The translations under genes and the position numbers were made by a program. A stretch of 64,000 nucleotides of DNA from Isoetes taiwanensis (lineage: Eukaryota; Streptophyta; Lycopodiopsida; Isoetales; Isoetaceae), in the NCBI GenBank assembly GCA_021234155.1, contig JAJEKV010000080.1:4647827-4711826 (forward strand). Direction: 5' to 3'. The notes below the pieces were generated by a model that was not told the origin of the DNA, made no database searches, and worked only from the letters and a program-made list of their open reading frames with translations. How positions within the stretch are numbered: position 1 is the stretch's first letter; each line of letters opens with the position of its first letter. Shown one piece after another: positions 1 to 12,999 of this stretch.

Positions 1-1612
1 TGCCGCCCGCTTTTTACGTATTGCTCAATTCGCCATTAGCAGTAAAGCCTAATGATGGAATGAGATGCATTAAAAGAACTGGTATGCTTTTTATCTATCC
101 AAATCCAAAGAGGTGCGTAGTTTCCACATTAGCCACCAAAGTTCCCATGTGCCTTTGAGCCAAAAGCTGACGGTCTCTGCGAAACATACCGAGGAAGAAT
201 GTAGTACGCGCTTAATAGCTTCTTCTAGACGCTTGTCCAAGACACATTTATTTGGACACTGATTGCCTCCATTTAGCTACCGTGTATTTTGCGTTTCTAG
301 GCCATGCATTAATACATGATACATGAGCTTAGGAAAAAGCCTCTACTACCGGCATTAAGTTTTTTCATCTCTCTTCGAGCTTCCATGATGTATATGTATC
401 TAGTACTTCTAATGATATAAACAGAAAGTACAAGTGAGTTGCAATATGGGTCTTGATGAGTTACCAACTGGCCAGGTGATGATACCTAAATAGTCCGCTT
501 GACATGTTTTACGAAGGCAGAATTTTCAAAGGACAAATAGACCTTAATGATGCCAAAGCATCACACCAAAAAGGTTAACAGATGTGAATAGCCTCGGTTT
601 GTTTTTTCTTTATTCATTCTTATTAAGTCGCTATTGACCAAGGGCGTAAAAAGGTACAATGGGCGGAGGGCTTAAAAGCCAAGAATACCCAAAGTACCTT
701 TGGTCTCCTGCATCATTACCGACTATCGCTAACGTTTGGCATGGTCACGCGGTGCACGCATTTCTTCTCCCATTGTGCCCTTTGTCGCTATGGTGTTCTG
801 AAGCTGGGGAACGGATGTTGATAAAGAAAAAGCTCGCGGATGTAACCGCCAATAATCGCCAGGTTGACTGGCCAAGTTTCCAAGACCTTTGAGTTGCAAA
901 TAAAGACTAGTCAAGTATGATGTCGCTACTTCAAGCATTAGACATGGTTTGGCAACCCAAAACACCAAACGCGCCAAGCACAAGTAATCCGCAACCGCAT
1001 TACTGGCAAATTGCCGCATGCGCTTCACCCAGCATATGAAAAGATGTGTCGACTTCACAGTCATGTAACAACAGTTTCACACAAAATACCATAAATGCAT
1101 ATGAGCTCGGGACCGGTATACGGCGCATATAGCGTGATTTCTTAGATCATTGATAACTGAAAGGGACACTTGCTTTTTAAAGAAAGATGTGCATCTTTGT
1201 ATTCAATGAATTTAAAATGGATAGGTGTGTAAATTTAGTAATCTAGAAATTTAGCAGGGACAATGGTTGAAATAAATATAGTTGTGAAGAAATGAGAATA
1301 TGTAGATTTGCAACGTTCTTAAAGACAAAACATTCGTATAATCAATTTATATATGATTCCTCAACATATGTACGTGTATGTAAGTATTCCGGCAATAGAT
1401 TTTTGACTATAGACTTGTGGAGAAAAATGAAGGTAGTTTCCACGGAAAACGACCTTTAAGGGATTTAAAGTCAATACTGACTTTGGACCACGCTTGCACT
1501 GTCTTTTAGTCTGCTCGATTAATTGTACAGAATGATAAGGCTACTGAGGGATTGGCCGATGTAGCTTGGACTGCTAGTTGGTTGTTGCCTATGCTAGTTG
1601 TTCCCGGGTTTT
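1..1612. repeat. Copy 1 of a ~1.6-kb dispersed direct repeat
   Basis: This segment matches 2920-4613 along its whole length with many small indels. Shared landmarks are the start near 'gatggaatgagatgca' and the end at 'gttgttcccggg' followed by a T run. I see no convincing coding region: the open frames are short, overlap on both strands and are not kept between the two copies. The left edge is cut by the window. It is either a duplicated non-coding segment or two copies of an unclassified mobile element. Confidence 0.7.
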
Positions 1613-2919
1613 TTTTAGAAATTTCATTTCATTGGTCTTACCAGTGATGCATCTTATCTGTTGGTAGTAAATTGAGCAAAACTTGACACTTTGGGAAAAG
1701 ATTAATGGGAATGATCCTAAGATTTCATAATAATGATGATATGATTTCAGGATAATGATGATGCTCAAGTCGAGTACAACCTGGAGCTTTTGCCACCTAT
1801 CTGGAACAAGGATCTTGGTCCAATTAGATGTGGTGCCAACAAAATTGCATGACAGACTTGTGCAATAGGTATAAAAAATACATTTTGCATGACAAGTGCT
1901 ACTTGGTATATGTATTCTATTCTATGCTGAATTGATTACAAATAGAAGGAGATAATCGATGATTATAGTGTGAACTTTTCAAAATTGAAAGTCACTACAA
2001 ATAAATTATGTTGGCATGCCATTTGACCATGCTATGCTATAAGAATACGAAAAATTATGATAGCATGCCATTTGACCATGCTATCCTATGTTGAAATCAA
2101 TCTTGAAGATGCGATCTCAAATCTCTGAAATATTGTAGTACATATATGATTTTGGCTTAAAAAGAAACTATAGGGTTATGGCGGATCCCCTTTGTAACAA
2201 GTGGGAGCCACCCTATAGTTACAGTAAACAGACAATTTTTCTTAAGAAAGAAAAATAGGGTCTAAAATAATCCTACTGGTTGGAGGTAGGGTTTTTTTTA
2301 TGTTAGTATTTGTGCATGTATTAACGAGTGTTAAAAAGTCTGCGAAGCAAATGTGCCTTGAATAACCCGCATGAAGCAAATCCAACTTATTGGGAATGAT
2401 CTTCAAAATTTAGCGGGCACTATATGCCTATGAGTTAAGAAATGGTAAGCGGATGCCTGGCTTTGTAACAAAGCATAGGGCTTTGCCCATGCTGCTTGTT
2501 GAGTCAGCCAATAGTTTGAAAAACAACTTGAACCTTGGGCTTCTCCATGTGCATGCATAAGGCATTTTCAATCTGTTTGGAAAGAATCTATGAATGGCCT
2601 AAGGCAGAAAACTTAGTCAATATAGTGGAAAAAGCCTTTAAGATAAGGCAAAATAGGTCAAAAGAGAAAGACCACTTAAATACGGTAATACATAGACAAA
2701 ATAAAAAAATAGAGCCATCAATAATAATGCTCTAAATGTTAGGTTAACAAAAATATGGGCAAAATTCATTTTTGGGTTACGTTTTTTCATATTTATTTGC
2801 AACTGCTTGCTTCATGCATGCATCGCCAGATAAAGCTTGGAGACGATTCGGCAAGATCCTTGTTGCCACAGCACGTACTGAGAAAAAGAGGAAGCATTCC
2901 AGAGGTAGCAGCCAATCTG
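1613..2919. other. Unassigned AT-rich spacer between the two repeat copies
   Basis: No gene is recognisable. Two small structures are visible. A 22-bp direct repeat beginning 'gcatgccatttgaccatgct' lies at 2013-2034 and 2063-2084. A perfect 10-bp inverted repeat, AACTATAGGG/CCCTATAGTT, lies at 2166-2175 and 2211-2220 with a 35-nt loop. Both look like local slippage or hairpin structures rather than genes. Confidence 0.5.
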
Positions 2920-4613
2920 CCACAATCTGCCACAGTGGCAAAGCCGGAATGATGGAATGAGATGCAGATTAAAAGAACTGTGGCGGTTTCTTTTTATCTA
3001 TCCAAGGCCAAAGAGGTGCAGAGTTTCTGGAAATATTAGCCACAAGTTCTAGCAAAAGTTTTGAGCTAAAAGCGTGATTTTATGCTTTAAAGAAACATAG
3101 CTGAGGAAGAATGTAGCATGCGTTTAATAGCTTCTTCTAGACAGTTTGTCCAAGACACATTTAGATGGACACTTGATTGCCGATGAAGGGAAACTTCAGG
3201 TATTTCTTTGTGTTTCTAGTTGCAGTTAATACATGATACATGAGCTTAGAAAAAAACCTCTTACTACATCTTTGGCATTAAGTTATTTTGATGCCTATAT
3301 TTATACCATGATTGTATATGCATCTAGCATCTCGATGATATAAAACGAGTACAAGTGAGTTAAAATAAGGGTCTTGATAAGAGTTACCTAACTCTCAAGG
3401 TTGTATATGATACGAAATAGTCTGTTTGACATGTTTTTAAGCAGTAAGGCAGAATTTTCAGTGAATAAATAGACCTTAATGATGCCAAAGCACACATCTA
3501 AAAAAGGTTAACGGATGTGAAATGTTACGGTTTGCTTTTTTTCTTTTATTCATTCATTCTTATTAAGTTTTACTAATCAAAGGGCAAAAGGTACAATGGG
3601 TGAGGGGCTTAAAAGCCAATAAATACCCAAAGTACCTTTTTTGCCCCTTGATCATTACTATACTAAGCTAATGTTTGCATGGTTAGGTGCCGAGTGCGTG
3701 GTATTTCTTCTCCCATTGTGCTCCTTTTGTTGTTATGGTGTGTTCTAGCTAAAAACGGATGTTGGATAAAGAAAAAGCTTCGTGGATGTAGCGCCCAATC
3801 TTGGCTAGTTGATCACAAGTTTTCCAAGACTTTGAGTTGCAAATTACTAGGGGCAAAGACTAAATGTTATGATCTTTGCTACTTTCAAGCATTAGATATG
3901 GTTTGGTAACCGAAAATACCAAATGCAAAAAGGAAAGCATTGCATCCGTGCGTACATACATTAAATTTTTCGCGATGTGCTTTGACTGCAAAGTATATGA
4001 AAAGATGTAAGCTGACTTCATAAATATGTAATACAATAGTTTTCTATTACATTGTCAATATGCATGATATAATGTATATGAGCTTTGACCGGTATATTTA
4101 AGTGCATATAGCGCATCTCTTAGGTCATTGGATAACCGAAACTACGACAATCGTTTCTTTTAAAGAAAAAGATGCATCTTTGTGATTCAATGAATTCCAA
4201 AAAATTACAATGGATAGGTGTGCAACTCTTAGTAACTAGAAAAACGAGTTATGCATCACGGACAGTGAAACAAATATAGCTGCAAAGAAAATGAGAACAT
4301 GTGTTAGATTTGCACAATGTTCTTAAAGATAAAATATTCAGAAGGTCTACGATATATGATTCTGAACATATGCATGTGTATAAGTATTCTGGCAATAGAT
4401 TTTTGACTATAGACTTGTGAGAAAAATGAAGGTAGTTTTCCATGGAAAATGACCTTAAGGGATTTTAAAGTCAATAGACTTTGGACCACGTTTGATGCAC
4501 TTGTCTTTTTAGTCCGCTTCGATTAATTATGCGAAATGATAAGGCTACTGAGGGATTGACCGATGTAGCTTGGACTGCTAGTTGGTTGTTGCCTATGCTA
4601 GTTGTTCCCGGGG
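2920..4613. repeat. Copy 2 of the ~1.6-kb dispersed direct repeat
   Basis: Homologous to 1-1612. The copies differ by many short indels, often at CTG/CAG triplets: for example 'atagctgagg' here against 'ataccgagg' in copy 1, and 'gacagtttg' against 'gacgcttg'. The segment ends at 'gttgttcccgggg', exactly where the minus-strand LINE poly(T) begins. Copy 1 has a shorter T run at the same place and then unrelated sequence. Confidence 0.7.
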
Positions 4614-6500
4614 TTTTTTTTTTTTTGAAGAACGACAAACTTTATTGAAACACCAAGCCAAAAGCCAGATACAAATGCAGAGACGGGAATAAAATTTTAG
4701 AGGATAATCATGATCCATTGAATAGAACCACCAGCCTATGCATAAGACAACACACTCAAATAAAACTCAAATATCAACAGTTGCTTGGCGGGGAGCAAGC
4801 GAAGAACAATGGTAGGCCTTAGCGATTCTAGCTTGTGCATCTTGGAGGACTACTTTTGCGGGGGAATATCCAAACCGCAAAAAGATACACAATCTTCTAC
4901 GCCTCGTGATGGACCACAAAGCAACCATCTTGATGCCAAAATGAAATGCCCCGACCTCGCACCTTATTCCAAGTATCCCATAAATAGCCGGCGGCACTGG
5001 CGACTTGTCAATGTCACGAAAAGAGAAAGCGACCAAGACCAAACAGCCGAGATGATCACATAAAAAAAACAATGCTCAATGGTCTGTCCCCTTTGCTTGC
5101 GATTGGGCGAAGTGCTAACACTCGATGATCAAATCACCAGGACAAGCACATTCACCTTTCGAGGGCATCGTGAAAATTTGCCACCAAAGCACAAACACCT
5201 TAGGATGGAGAAGTTTATCCCAAGCCCAAGTCCACATCGTGCCTCCAACTAGGAGGTGAGAGTCGGGGACCACTTAGTGGATGGCGGAAGGATATCACCA
5301 TTGACAAGCAAATATACATAGGGTTCACAAGCCTTTGCTCGTGTGAACACTCTCGCGGGAAACCCACATGCACCCTTCGATAGCCTCTAGAGCAATCAAT
5401 AGCAAAGTACTAGCAACCTTTTGCCAAATAGGCCTATCCCATCGAGACAATAACAATTTTGTTTGAAAGATTTGCCAAGTCACTAACCGGCGTAATCACA
5501 CCATCTTTGCACCGTTAAGATTCCTCGCTAACCTCTAAGCGCATTGAGTTAATGGATGAACTGAGGCACAAAGTGGAAGATTATTTTCCATGGGTATCCA
5601 CCAACAACAAGGGCACTCAACCGATGACATACAACGCATCGTCTCCCAAGTCTCCAAAGAAGCCTTTCGAGAAAGGGGAGGTATTAGGAAAAGGGCATAG
5701 TTGATAAAAGAGACTCCAAGGAGAAGAGGTTTTAATAAAGCTTTCCCAAAAGGAACACAATGACCAAGTGATCGCTTCACCAACCGCAGATCCGGGGTGA
5801 GTCCAACCATATCCTTAAGGATCCTCCAAATGAACTTAGAAATTAGAATCTTACTCAGAGATGGAAGTCCTGTCATCCCCAAACTACACGCAAATTTTTG
5901 GCCTAGTGCATTTGGACCATGCAACCTTGACCACAGCATGCTCCTCATTCCCATCCCAAATAAAATTACGGTGACAATGGTAACAATCACCTGAAATTTT
6001 TGGTGAGAAGCCGTATGGGCGGAGGCCATATAGATGTGGGAATTACTTAAAACATGCTTAGCAAATGTTATTCGTGGTAAAGAGAGCTTAGCGGTTGTTC
6101 CACCAAAACAAATGCTTCGCCCCTTCTATGATAATATCCCAAGCATCGAGGTAAAAATATGAATGCCCAGGAATGCCAAGAAGTTTAATAGCCTTCCCAT
6201 GAGGAAGCACCTTCCAAGGAAAATCAAAGAACACAAGGAGGCACAACCCCATCAAGCGTCCATAATGCAGAACACTTTGGCCAACCAACAAGAACTCGAG
6301 ATGCTAAAGAGAAAATATCCAGAAGAAGCTTTGCATTCTAAAGATTGTCCGCATCAGCAACAAGAAAGAGGAACGTGTCATCAGCATACTGATTACAAAT
6401 TTTCTGTGAACCATCCTCCATACGCAACAAGTGGAAGTGAAGTTGTGTTATTGAGATTTCTGAAAATTATTGAGTACCGGTGGTGCCCCCGTGGGTAGAA
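4614..6500 (-). mobile_element. 5'-truncated L1-type LINE, minus strand
   Basis: A 13-T run at 4614-4626 is the poly(A) tail read on the plus strand, preceded on the minus strand by an AATAAA-containing 3' UTR ('caataaagtttgtcg'). Minus-strand reading frames at 4767-5072 and 5535-6029 contain Trp- and Cys-rich sequence typical of the region downstream of a LINE reverse transcriptase. Near the far end the minus strand encodes QYADDTFLF (YADD at 6377-6388), the catalytic motif C of plant L1 RTs. The frame is broken repeatedly by stops and indels. Everything upstream of motif C, including the endonuclease, is missing, as expected from 5' truncation. The exact 5' boundary, about 6440-6500, is uncertain. 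Confidence 0.75.
6377..6388 (-). other. RT catalytic motif YADD of the truncated LINE
   Basis: The minus strand reads Tyr-Ala-Asp-Asp followed by TFLF, the metal-binding box of non-LTR reverse transcriptases. Upstream RT motifs (SGPDG, DYRPISL, AFD) are absent, so this is a dead remnant. Confidence 0.8.
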
Positions 6501-7200
6501 ATTTGAAAAACTTGAAAACTAGAAAATGCTCAAAACTAGACAATCATCGAGAGCATAACAAAGTTGCGAAATACAAGATCAAAGATAGACGAACAACCGC
6601 CACATAGGGTGAGAAAAAGGTAAGAAAAATCAAGCGACAACTTCTCAACGGATAAAACCCTAAGAGGGCCCCTCGAATGTGAACCGCTTGTTGTGAACGC
6701 CGCACCCTAAGTCGAGGAGCCTCTGGTGGATCGCACCGTGAACCTAAAAAACGATTAGAGAGAGAAACCTTGGAAAAAAGAGTAAACCCATTAGTCAATC
6801 GAGGAGTTCCATAGAAGAGGGGAACAACGCCCGAAGAAAGAGAAAACAAACTCGAAGCCAGTGGCTACGCCGAGAGAAAACCACGGTCGACCAACCGAAA
6901 AGCCGCGTGTTTAGGACCAGCTGGAAGATGCACCTCGGAGGCAACATTGCCACGCCGAGAAGAACAAAACATATATCCATATCGCCCCAAAGGACCTACA
7001 ACAAACCTAAGACACTCAACCCAACCGTGAGCCCGGTAACCTACATCATCTGTGAAAGAACACAAAGAGGGGGAGGGGGAAGGTAGGTAGAGGCGCTAAT
7101 GACAAAAAAACAAAGCTCAAGAGAACGCCGATAGCCAACAAAAGGGGAAACCGGTCTATAAATAGGAGCGTGATGATGGGGACGCCCCATCCAGCTCTAG
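6501..7200. other. Unassigned region, possibly 5' part of a minus-strand transcription unit
   Basis: The minus strand has several overlapping open frames of 60-100 codons (6544-6849, 6795-6980, 6865-7065, 7046-7243) in different phases, so none is convincing alone. A TATA-like 'ctatttatag' occurs on the minus strand near 7155-7164, followed by a pyrimidine-rich stretch ('cttccccctccccctc'). It could be the 5' end or ORF1 area of the adjacent LINE, or an unrelated gene fragment. I do not recognise a domain. Confidence 0.3.
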
Positions 7201-7228
7201 CGGTTCTATTGCTATCGCAATAGAACCG
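7201..7228. repeat. Perfect 12-bp-arm palindrome (hairpin)
   Basis: CGGTTCTATTGC and its exact reverse complement GCAATAGAACCG flank a 4-nt TATC loop. It stands alone between the LINE region and the tandem array, with no downstream T run. It could be a transposon terminus, a small-RNA hairpin or chance. Confidence 0.7.
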
Positions 7229-7842
7229 TGGCATTATAGTCATTGATATGCATGGTTAATATTATAGCCGCGGTACAAGTTACATCACTAACGGATGTAA
7301 CTTTGCATTCAATGCATCTTAAAAGAGGAAAGTGGAATTGCGAAACCACTAACAAATGTGACTATGTAGCTTAAATTTGGGTTTCTATGTCTTTGCCACA
7401 CAATCTATAGTCACCCAAAATAAATAAACAAAGGTGTTCGCGCCGACGTGGGGGTTGCCCTCTAGTGGCCAGAAGGTGTGTTTTTATGTTTTTTATTATC
7501 GATGGTCTATGATTTGTCGCCTTCTTAAGTGAATACCATGTATGCATCCTGCGGATTGCTCCAATAGTAGTCCAATGTTGCGAGTGCGCATGTGAAAGTC
7601 CTGTTTACATGTGGTCAAGGAGGGACGTGGGAGCACATGGAGGCCTTGATTTATTGGTGAGGGCGAGCATGGTGGCATGGAGGTTTTTGCGATGTTTTTT
7701 GTTGCGGTGTCTATGTTGTAATCTCCCGGAAGAATGGTCCCATAATGTTGGTTAAAAATTGTTGCTCATTATTATTTCTTTGCATTGTGGCCATGATGTT
7801 GTTGTTGTTGTTCTTCTTCTTCCCTTCCTTCCTTCCTTCCTC
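7229..7842. other. Spacer leading into the tandem array
   Basis: No gene is seen. From about 7800 the sequence becomes simple-repeat-rich: TTG repeats, then TTCC repeats at 7823-7840, grading into TTC repeats. This looks like microsatellite evolution at the array edge. Confidence 0.4.
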
Positions 7843-7876
7843 CTCTTCTTCTTCTTCTTCTTCTTCTTCTTCTTCT
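7843..7876. repeat. (TTC)n microsatellite, array left edge
   Basis: A short TTC tract abutting 'taataatgctcttacaaagactac', which is the minus-strand start of exon 4 in other units. Here the tract replaces the body of exon 4. Confidence 0.85.
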
Positions 7877-9725
7877 AATAATGCTCTTACAAAGACTACG
7901 GTCGGATAATGTTTAAAAACAATTAAAGCCTCGTTCGAGTAAGGACATTTCACCCAATATCTACCACGGTGTTTTATGCCAAGCCACATCGTGTACTCCT
8001 ACTTCCATTATGCCTTTGGTATAATCAAAATTTTGACAATATAACTTAAATTTAGATCTTATTATAATATGGATAACATAAACTTCAACCTTTACTTGAA
8101 ATAGTAATCATCCTTTCATTTATTAATCAAGAAAATATAACCGCTTTTACAATGTTAATTTAACAATGGAAGTATCTCACACCCGCTTCTTGCCATAAAT
8201 CATATTCTTTCTCGCCTTCAATCATCTTGTAACTCTTAACTTTAACAAATTTTACTTCCAAATATTCCATTTCCTTCAAGTTAACGACCACCCAAGAAAC
8301 AAAATAGAGACAATTGGAGGAGAGAACCCGCACAACCAATCAATACACAATTAGATGATAATGGTAAATGTGTAAGGCCAAAGGTACATTGGGTCTCTCG
8401 CCTTATCGCTGATCACCAATTGTATCCTTTTGCCCCGGTGACAATTAACACGTGGGAAACCGGAATATTAATATTTTTAGGCATATAAACTTTTGATTGA
8501 TCTCAAGCATAACCATTAGACGAGAACTACTTTCATAGTCCCCGGTCTAGTCAAGTTATTATGATCCTTTAAATATTATTTTAGTTAGAATAGAATCCTT
8601 TCATTTAGAATTATCTCAAATATACCTTTATATTTAGGATTGAGCAACATTGAAGAAATACACAAGCTTCTCCTTTAATATTAGACTTTTATAGCATCTA
8701 AATACAACGTATATGAATGAAGCATGTAGTTATGGCCATTAATTCCAGCATATCTAGTTCAACAAGAACTCGATCTATCAGCATATTTATCATTATGTCA
8801 AATATGCAATTGTCACCTTAAGAAACTAAGGAAAGCATTTTCTTATGTGCTACTAGAAAAGCATTTTTTCAGAATATTGCATCATCCAATATTATTTTAT
8901 CTGACCTGATTATTGCACTCCATACTGCAACAGTTTGCTTTGCGTGTTTGCCCAGCCACCATTATGCTGAAGTGGCCCAGCTTGTTTCAGATCTTCCATA
9001 AAGGCTGAATGGAGAAATGCAAAAGGCATGTTTGTAATGCACAAAGCATATTTGCACTATCTACAAATACTTTCAACCTGTTTTTTTTGCAAAAGTTCAG
9101 AGCAACCAGTGTTCTCAATCATAAGAAAGCAAAACAACGATCTCTTAAATTTCATTTCTGAAAAATCAAGATTTTTACCTGGCAAGCATGTATTTTTTCT
9201 ATGGCAAGCAAGGACATTCTTTTCCATATTTCCTGTAGAAACCACCTAAGAGCAGATGTACAGGCCAATGATTTTGCAAAAAGGCATATCAGGTTTTTGA
9301 TACCTTAGCACTGCTATCAGGCATTTTTCGATGTAGTTCAGCCAAGTATGTTTGCAGGCAGAGCTACAACTCCAGCAACACTGATCTTCCAATGGGCACA
9401 TAAATTCTATTTTGCAACAAGGATCTTCCTGTGGCCATAGCTTTATAATGCAGATGATGAAACTGCTCCCATATATATAATTATGGATGCAAATTCGTCC
9501 AATGCAGAACAAGTAAGACATAAATCCAGCATAAACCTGGCATAAATCGCCACATGGGATCTATTTACCTTATCCGATCCATGGTCCGTTCGCAAAAGAC
9601 TATTGTTGTTCGTATGCTAGCGGTCTTTGTATCCAACAAAATGACCTACTGCACAACCATCCCGGCCTACACATTAGGCATCAAGCTCCACCAGTACCAA
9701 AGCATAGTCTCAAGGGTTTTAGCCA
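7877..9725 (-). pseudogene. Array gene unit A (leftmost, diverged), four-exon model
   Basis: This is the most diverged of the six related units. Minus-strand blocks: exon 1 at 9569-9725 with donor AAG|GTAAAT; exon 2 at 9304-9389 with acceptor CAG|GAAGAT and donor AAG|GTATCA; exon 3 at about 8331-8434; exon 4 reduced to the acceptor edge near 7895 because a TTC tract has replaced it. Exon 1 contains VILLDTKTASIRTTI, aligning with VVLLDRKDAIMNRVF of later units. That conservation between diverged copies, in one frame, is the main reason to think exon 1 is coding. In-frame stops (TAG) at two places in exon 1 and a frame change in exon 2 make this copy non-functional as read, though both stops touch CAG or TAG sites that may be error-prone. 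Confidence 0.4.
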
Positions 9726-10644
9726 TGGCTAAAAATCCCAAATGCAATATTGGTTATATTTTCCATGCCACAAATTTCATAATAGAAAAATGTAAAAGGG
9801 AAAAAATCTTAAAGGGAAAGTTTGAAAAAATTCCCTAAGGAAGTTTCCTTTCCAAATGCATAAATTCCCAAAAAATACATTGCATTTATTTATGTCCAAT
9901 AGACATTCTTTTTGACCAATAGACTACATCAATTGCCTTTAGAACTTTAGAATATTTTCCAAGACCATTGGCAAAAGGCACCGTACCTTAGAGCCTTAAG
10001 AGTATTAAAATGCAAGTAGGTCCATACGTTCCATGAGCCTTTTGTGCTAGTTATAAGCTACAAAAGTTGCATGCAAATTACATTTGCATGTACACCACCA
10101 CTTGTCATGCTTGCATATAAGGAAATGCATGCATAAATTTTAAACTAGAAAAACATTATTTTTTTCAAATGAATATTTATGACCACTTGATAATCCCGTA
10201 TTTAAACATCTTTTGAATATATAACATATCCCTTGTATTCTCTATACATTCATAGTTTAACTATTGGAACTTTTATAACCATTGGCATTTTTTCCATCAT
10301 ATATGCATGTATATTCTACACCATAAAATATATTGAGGATGCCATTATGTAGGATTCTCATATTTGCATATTCTCTCTTGCACTTCGATTTGTGACCCAC
10401 AGTCTCAACTGTCATGACCATCAAACTCTAAGAGCAATTATAGATTGTGATGTTCCCAAAATTACATTACTCTTATTGTTTCCCGTGGCATATACCCATT
10501 AATAAACCATGATGCACCATGATTTTTTCCATGTCAATTGTCTTATATCCAAATAGAATGCCTGCCTAGAAATAACCACGTTAGTTTCATATTTGACAAC
10601 AAATAGTGTTAGCTTTTAAAGATTTGAAGATTCAAAGAGAATAT
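9726..10644. other. Inter-exon/promoter spacer of array unit A
   Basis: AT-rich sequence repeated in every later unit, with conserved strings such as 'tagtttaactattgg' and 'accataaaatatattg'. No frame is conserved across copies. In the minus-strand model it lies between the GAA tract (5') and exon 1, so it would be 5' UTR or first intron. Confidence 0.45.
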
Positions 10645-10758
10645 TCTCTTCTTCTTCTTCTTCTTCTTCTTCTTCTTCTTCTTCTTCTTCTTCTTCTTCT
10701 TCTTCTTCTTCTTCTTCTTCTTCTTCTTCTTCTTCTTCTTCTTCTTCTTCTTCTTCTT
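10645..10758. repeat. (TTC)n/(GAA)n microsatellite, ~38 triplets
   Basis: Follows 'gattcaaagagaatattc' and precedes a pyrimidine-rich stretch and the inverted repeat at 10810-10864. Frames through it give meaningless poly-Leu or poly-Glu. Confidence 0.95.
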
Positions 10759-10809
10759 TTCTCCCATTCTTCTTCTCTCCTCTTCCTCCTCCCAAATCCT
10801 CCACCTGAT

Positions 10810-10864
10810 GTAGGACTCCTCTTTTTATAAAATAAAGACCCCCCTATAAAAAAGGGGTCCCTAC
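10810..10864. promoter_or_regulatory. Inverted repeat with TATA motif, unit B
   Basis: Arms at 10810-10829 and 10845-10864 form an imperfect ~20-bp stem. Each contains TATAAAA read on one strand. The same structure lies beside the TTC tract of the next four units and one further copy. Confidence 0.5.
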
Positions 10865-11217
10865 TTCCTTACACAATGGACCAAAAAATTTTATGATTCA
10901 AAGAATCTTTCAATCAAATCAAATTTTTATATCATCTTTTTATCTTATATTAGTATAACATAAGGCATTGGACCAAATACCATATCCGCATCACAGAGAT
11001 AATTCAAGAACTAGTACAATTTGTCACTAGTTCAGACCCAACAAAATGTCGCTTTTTAAAATCTTGAAGTACATGAGGCACAAAATTGGGCCTTAAGTAC
11101 CATGGAAGACTATATATAGTATAAAACACTATATCATAATAGGCTATGGGCCATTTACCATAGCATATGGTAGCAGAACCTATTTTACTGTCCAAAATCA
11201 ATAATATTCAAACTAAC
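10865..11217. other. Repeat-unit spacer between inverted repeat and exon 4
   Basis: Array-unit DNA without a convincing gene. It contains a short inverted repeat around the conserved 'actatat...atatagt' block and a minus-strand frame that is not kept intact across copies. In the gene model it is the 3' region of unit B. Confidence 0.4.
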
Positions 11218-12999
11218 CTGGTTTGTAGAAGTGATGCGTTTGCGAGATATCTCCAGCAAATAGAAGTCACGATTTCTTCTTCAGACACATGTTCTTGCCA
11301 AGACTACAGTCCACAATTATGCAAACAATTACATTAAAAAGAACCTTGTTCAAGGCAAGATCACTTATCCCAATATCCACCCTGGTTTTTTATGCCAGGC
11401 CACATCAGGCACTCTCCAAACCAAAGCCCATATAACTTGTCAAATAATCTTCCATCTATAAACTTGAATAATCTTACATCTTGTCATAAAATTTTACATC
11501 TATAAACTTGAATAATCTTACATCTTGTCATATAATCTTACAACTATAAATTTGAATCTTTTTACATCTTAATTTCTATGAAGTTTTGAATTTGAAAGTA
11601 TATTTTTCTGAAGTTCAAAAGGAAACTTTGAATCTTGATATAACATATTCCATCCTTCCTCAAGGTACTTTAACGCCAACTCTAACGAAAGAAAATGGAG
11701 ACAATTAGAGGAGAGAACCATACACTGCTGACCAATCAATACACAATTAGCGTGAAAATGGTAAATGTGCAAGGGCCAAAAAGGTACATTGGGTCTCTGT
11801 TTATCACCGACACCAATTGTATCCTTTGCCCTAAGATGACATTAACAAGAAAAAGAAACCATTAGAATAATATCATTTTTAAACTTCCTTTATGATCTCA
11901 AGCATTACCATTAGACGAGAACTAATTTCTTAGTCCCAAATCTAGTGGCAAACTTGATAATCATCCTCAATTTTATAGTATAGCATAAGAGTTTTATCAT
12001 TTTGAACTTCCCAATTGGATCTCCTTTTACGATAAACATTTCCCGTCATCAAAGAATTTATCTATATATGGTTTCGATAATTAACCAAAACAAGTCAAGC
12101 ATGTAGGCGGCTTTCACATCAACATATCCCCGCTTTAGACATGCTCATGACTCATGCTCAAAAAGCCTTACAAAACCACTTCAAAAATTATTAGCATGCT
12201 TGTTGTCCAAAAATCTAGTTATAAAATCATCTCAAAGCATTAAACAAACATTAAACAAATGCCACTACTTTCTATGGCAAATATTCCATTTGTAAAATAT
12301 CACATATGGTTTATAGGCTCAACCTCTGATACACTATATATCTAAAAAGAAATCTTATTTTGCAATTCGATAAGTTCTCAAGCCATATTTCAAGAAGAGA
12401 ATGTCAAAAAGTGACTTTGCTACATTTTGAAAGCCCCCTCATTTTTTAGGAACACTATGGCGGTAAAAAACAAACATACTTTTCCCATGTAATTATAAAA
12501 ACAATGAATCGCGCATCAATCATAGCATGATTACTCAAACAAATAATAAATCGAACCTTAGAATGCACGCCCATCAAGTTTTGATGTTGCAAGTAATTTT
12601 CCAAAATAGGGAAGGTATGTTTGCAAGGTGTAGTTAAAACTCCGGCAACAATGATCTTCCAATGGGCACATCCAAAACTATATTATGCAATAAGGATCTT
12701 CCCGCGGCCACAACTTTATAATGCTGTAAGAAGAAAAGCGCTATCATGCGCTTTTGAATGAATATATAATGCTCAAATAAGAACATGTAAAACATAAATC
12801 AAAGACAAACACTCGCATAAATCCATTTCTCGAATCTATTTACCTTATCCGATCTATGGTCTTTTCGCGGGAATACCCTGCTCATGATGGCGCCCTTTCT
12901 ATCACAAAGAAAATGACTGTTGCAAAACCATCGGGCTTGACACAAGGCCTCGCTCCTCGAATACTGTGTGTGCCTAGGTCACGAGGTTTTTTTAGGCCA
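11218..12999 (-). CDS. Array gene unit B, four-exon model, function unproven
   Basis: Minus-strand blocks: exon 1 12844-12999, exon 2 12557-12659, exon 3 about 11725-11830, exon 4 11218-11303. Exon 4 here is informative because it reads 'acatgtgtctgaagaag'. Together with 'catgtctga' beside the tract near 32770, this suggests the true codons are Asn-Met-Ser-Glu-Glu-Glu, while other copies read 'atgtacgaag' at the same CTG. The exon 3 donor, CTGCAG|GTACGG elsewhere, is scrambled to 'cactgctgac', again at CTG/CAG. See unit D (17643-19393) for the domain argument. The copy is not intact as read. Confidence 0.35.

Noticed and set aside
5535-6029. Independent 164-aa minus-strand gene
   Set aside because: It lies inside the LINE between RT motif C and the poly(A) tail and is part of the broken ORF2.
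10080-10110. Conserved octamer-like palindrome 'gcatgcaaattacatttgcatg' in every unit as a regulatory site
   Set aside because: It is conserved only to the same degree as the surrounding repeat, so no separate signal can be claimed.
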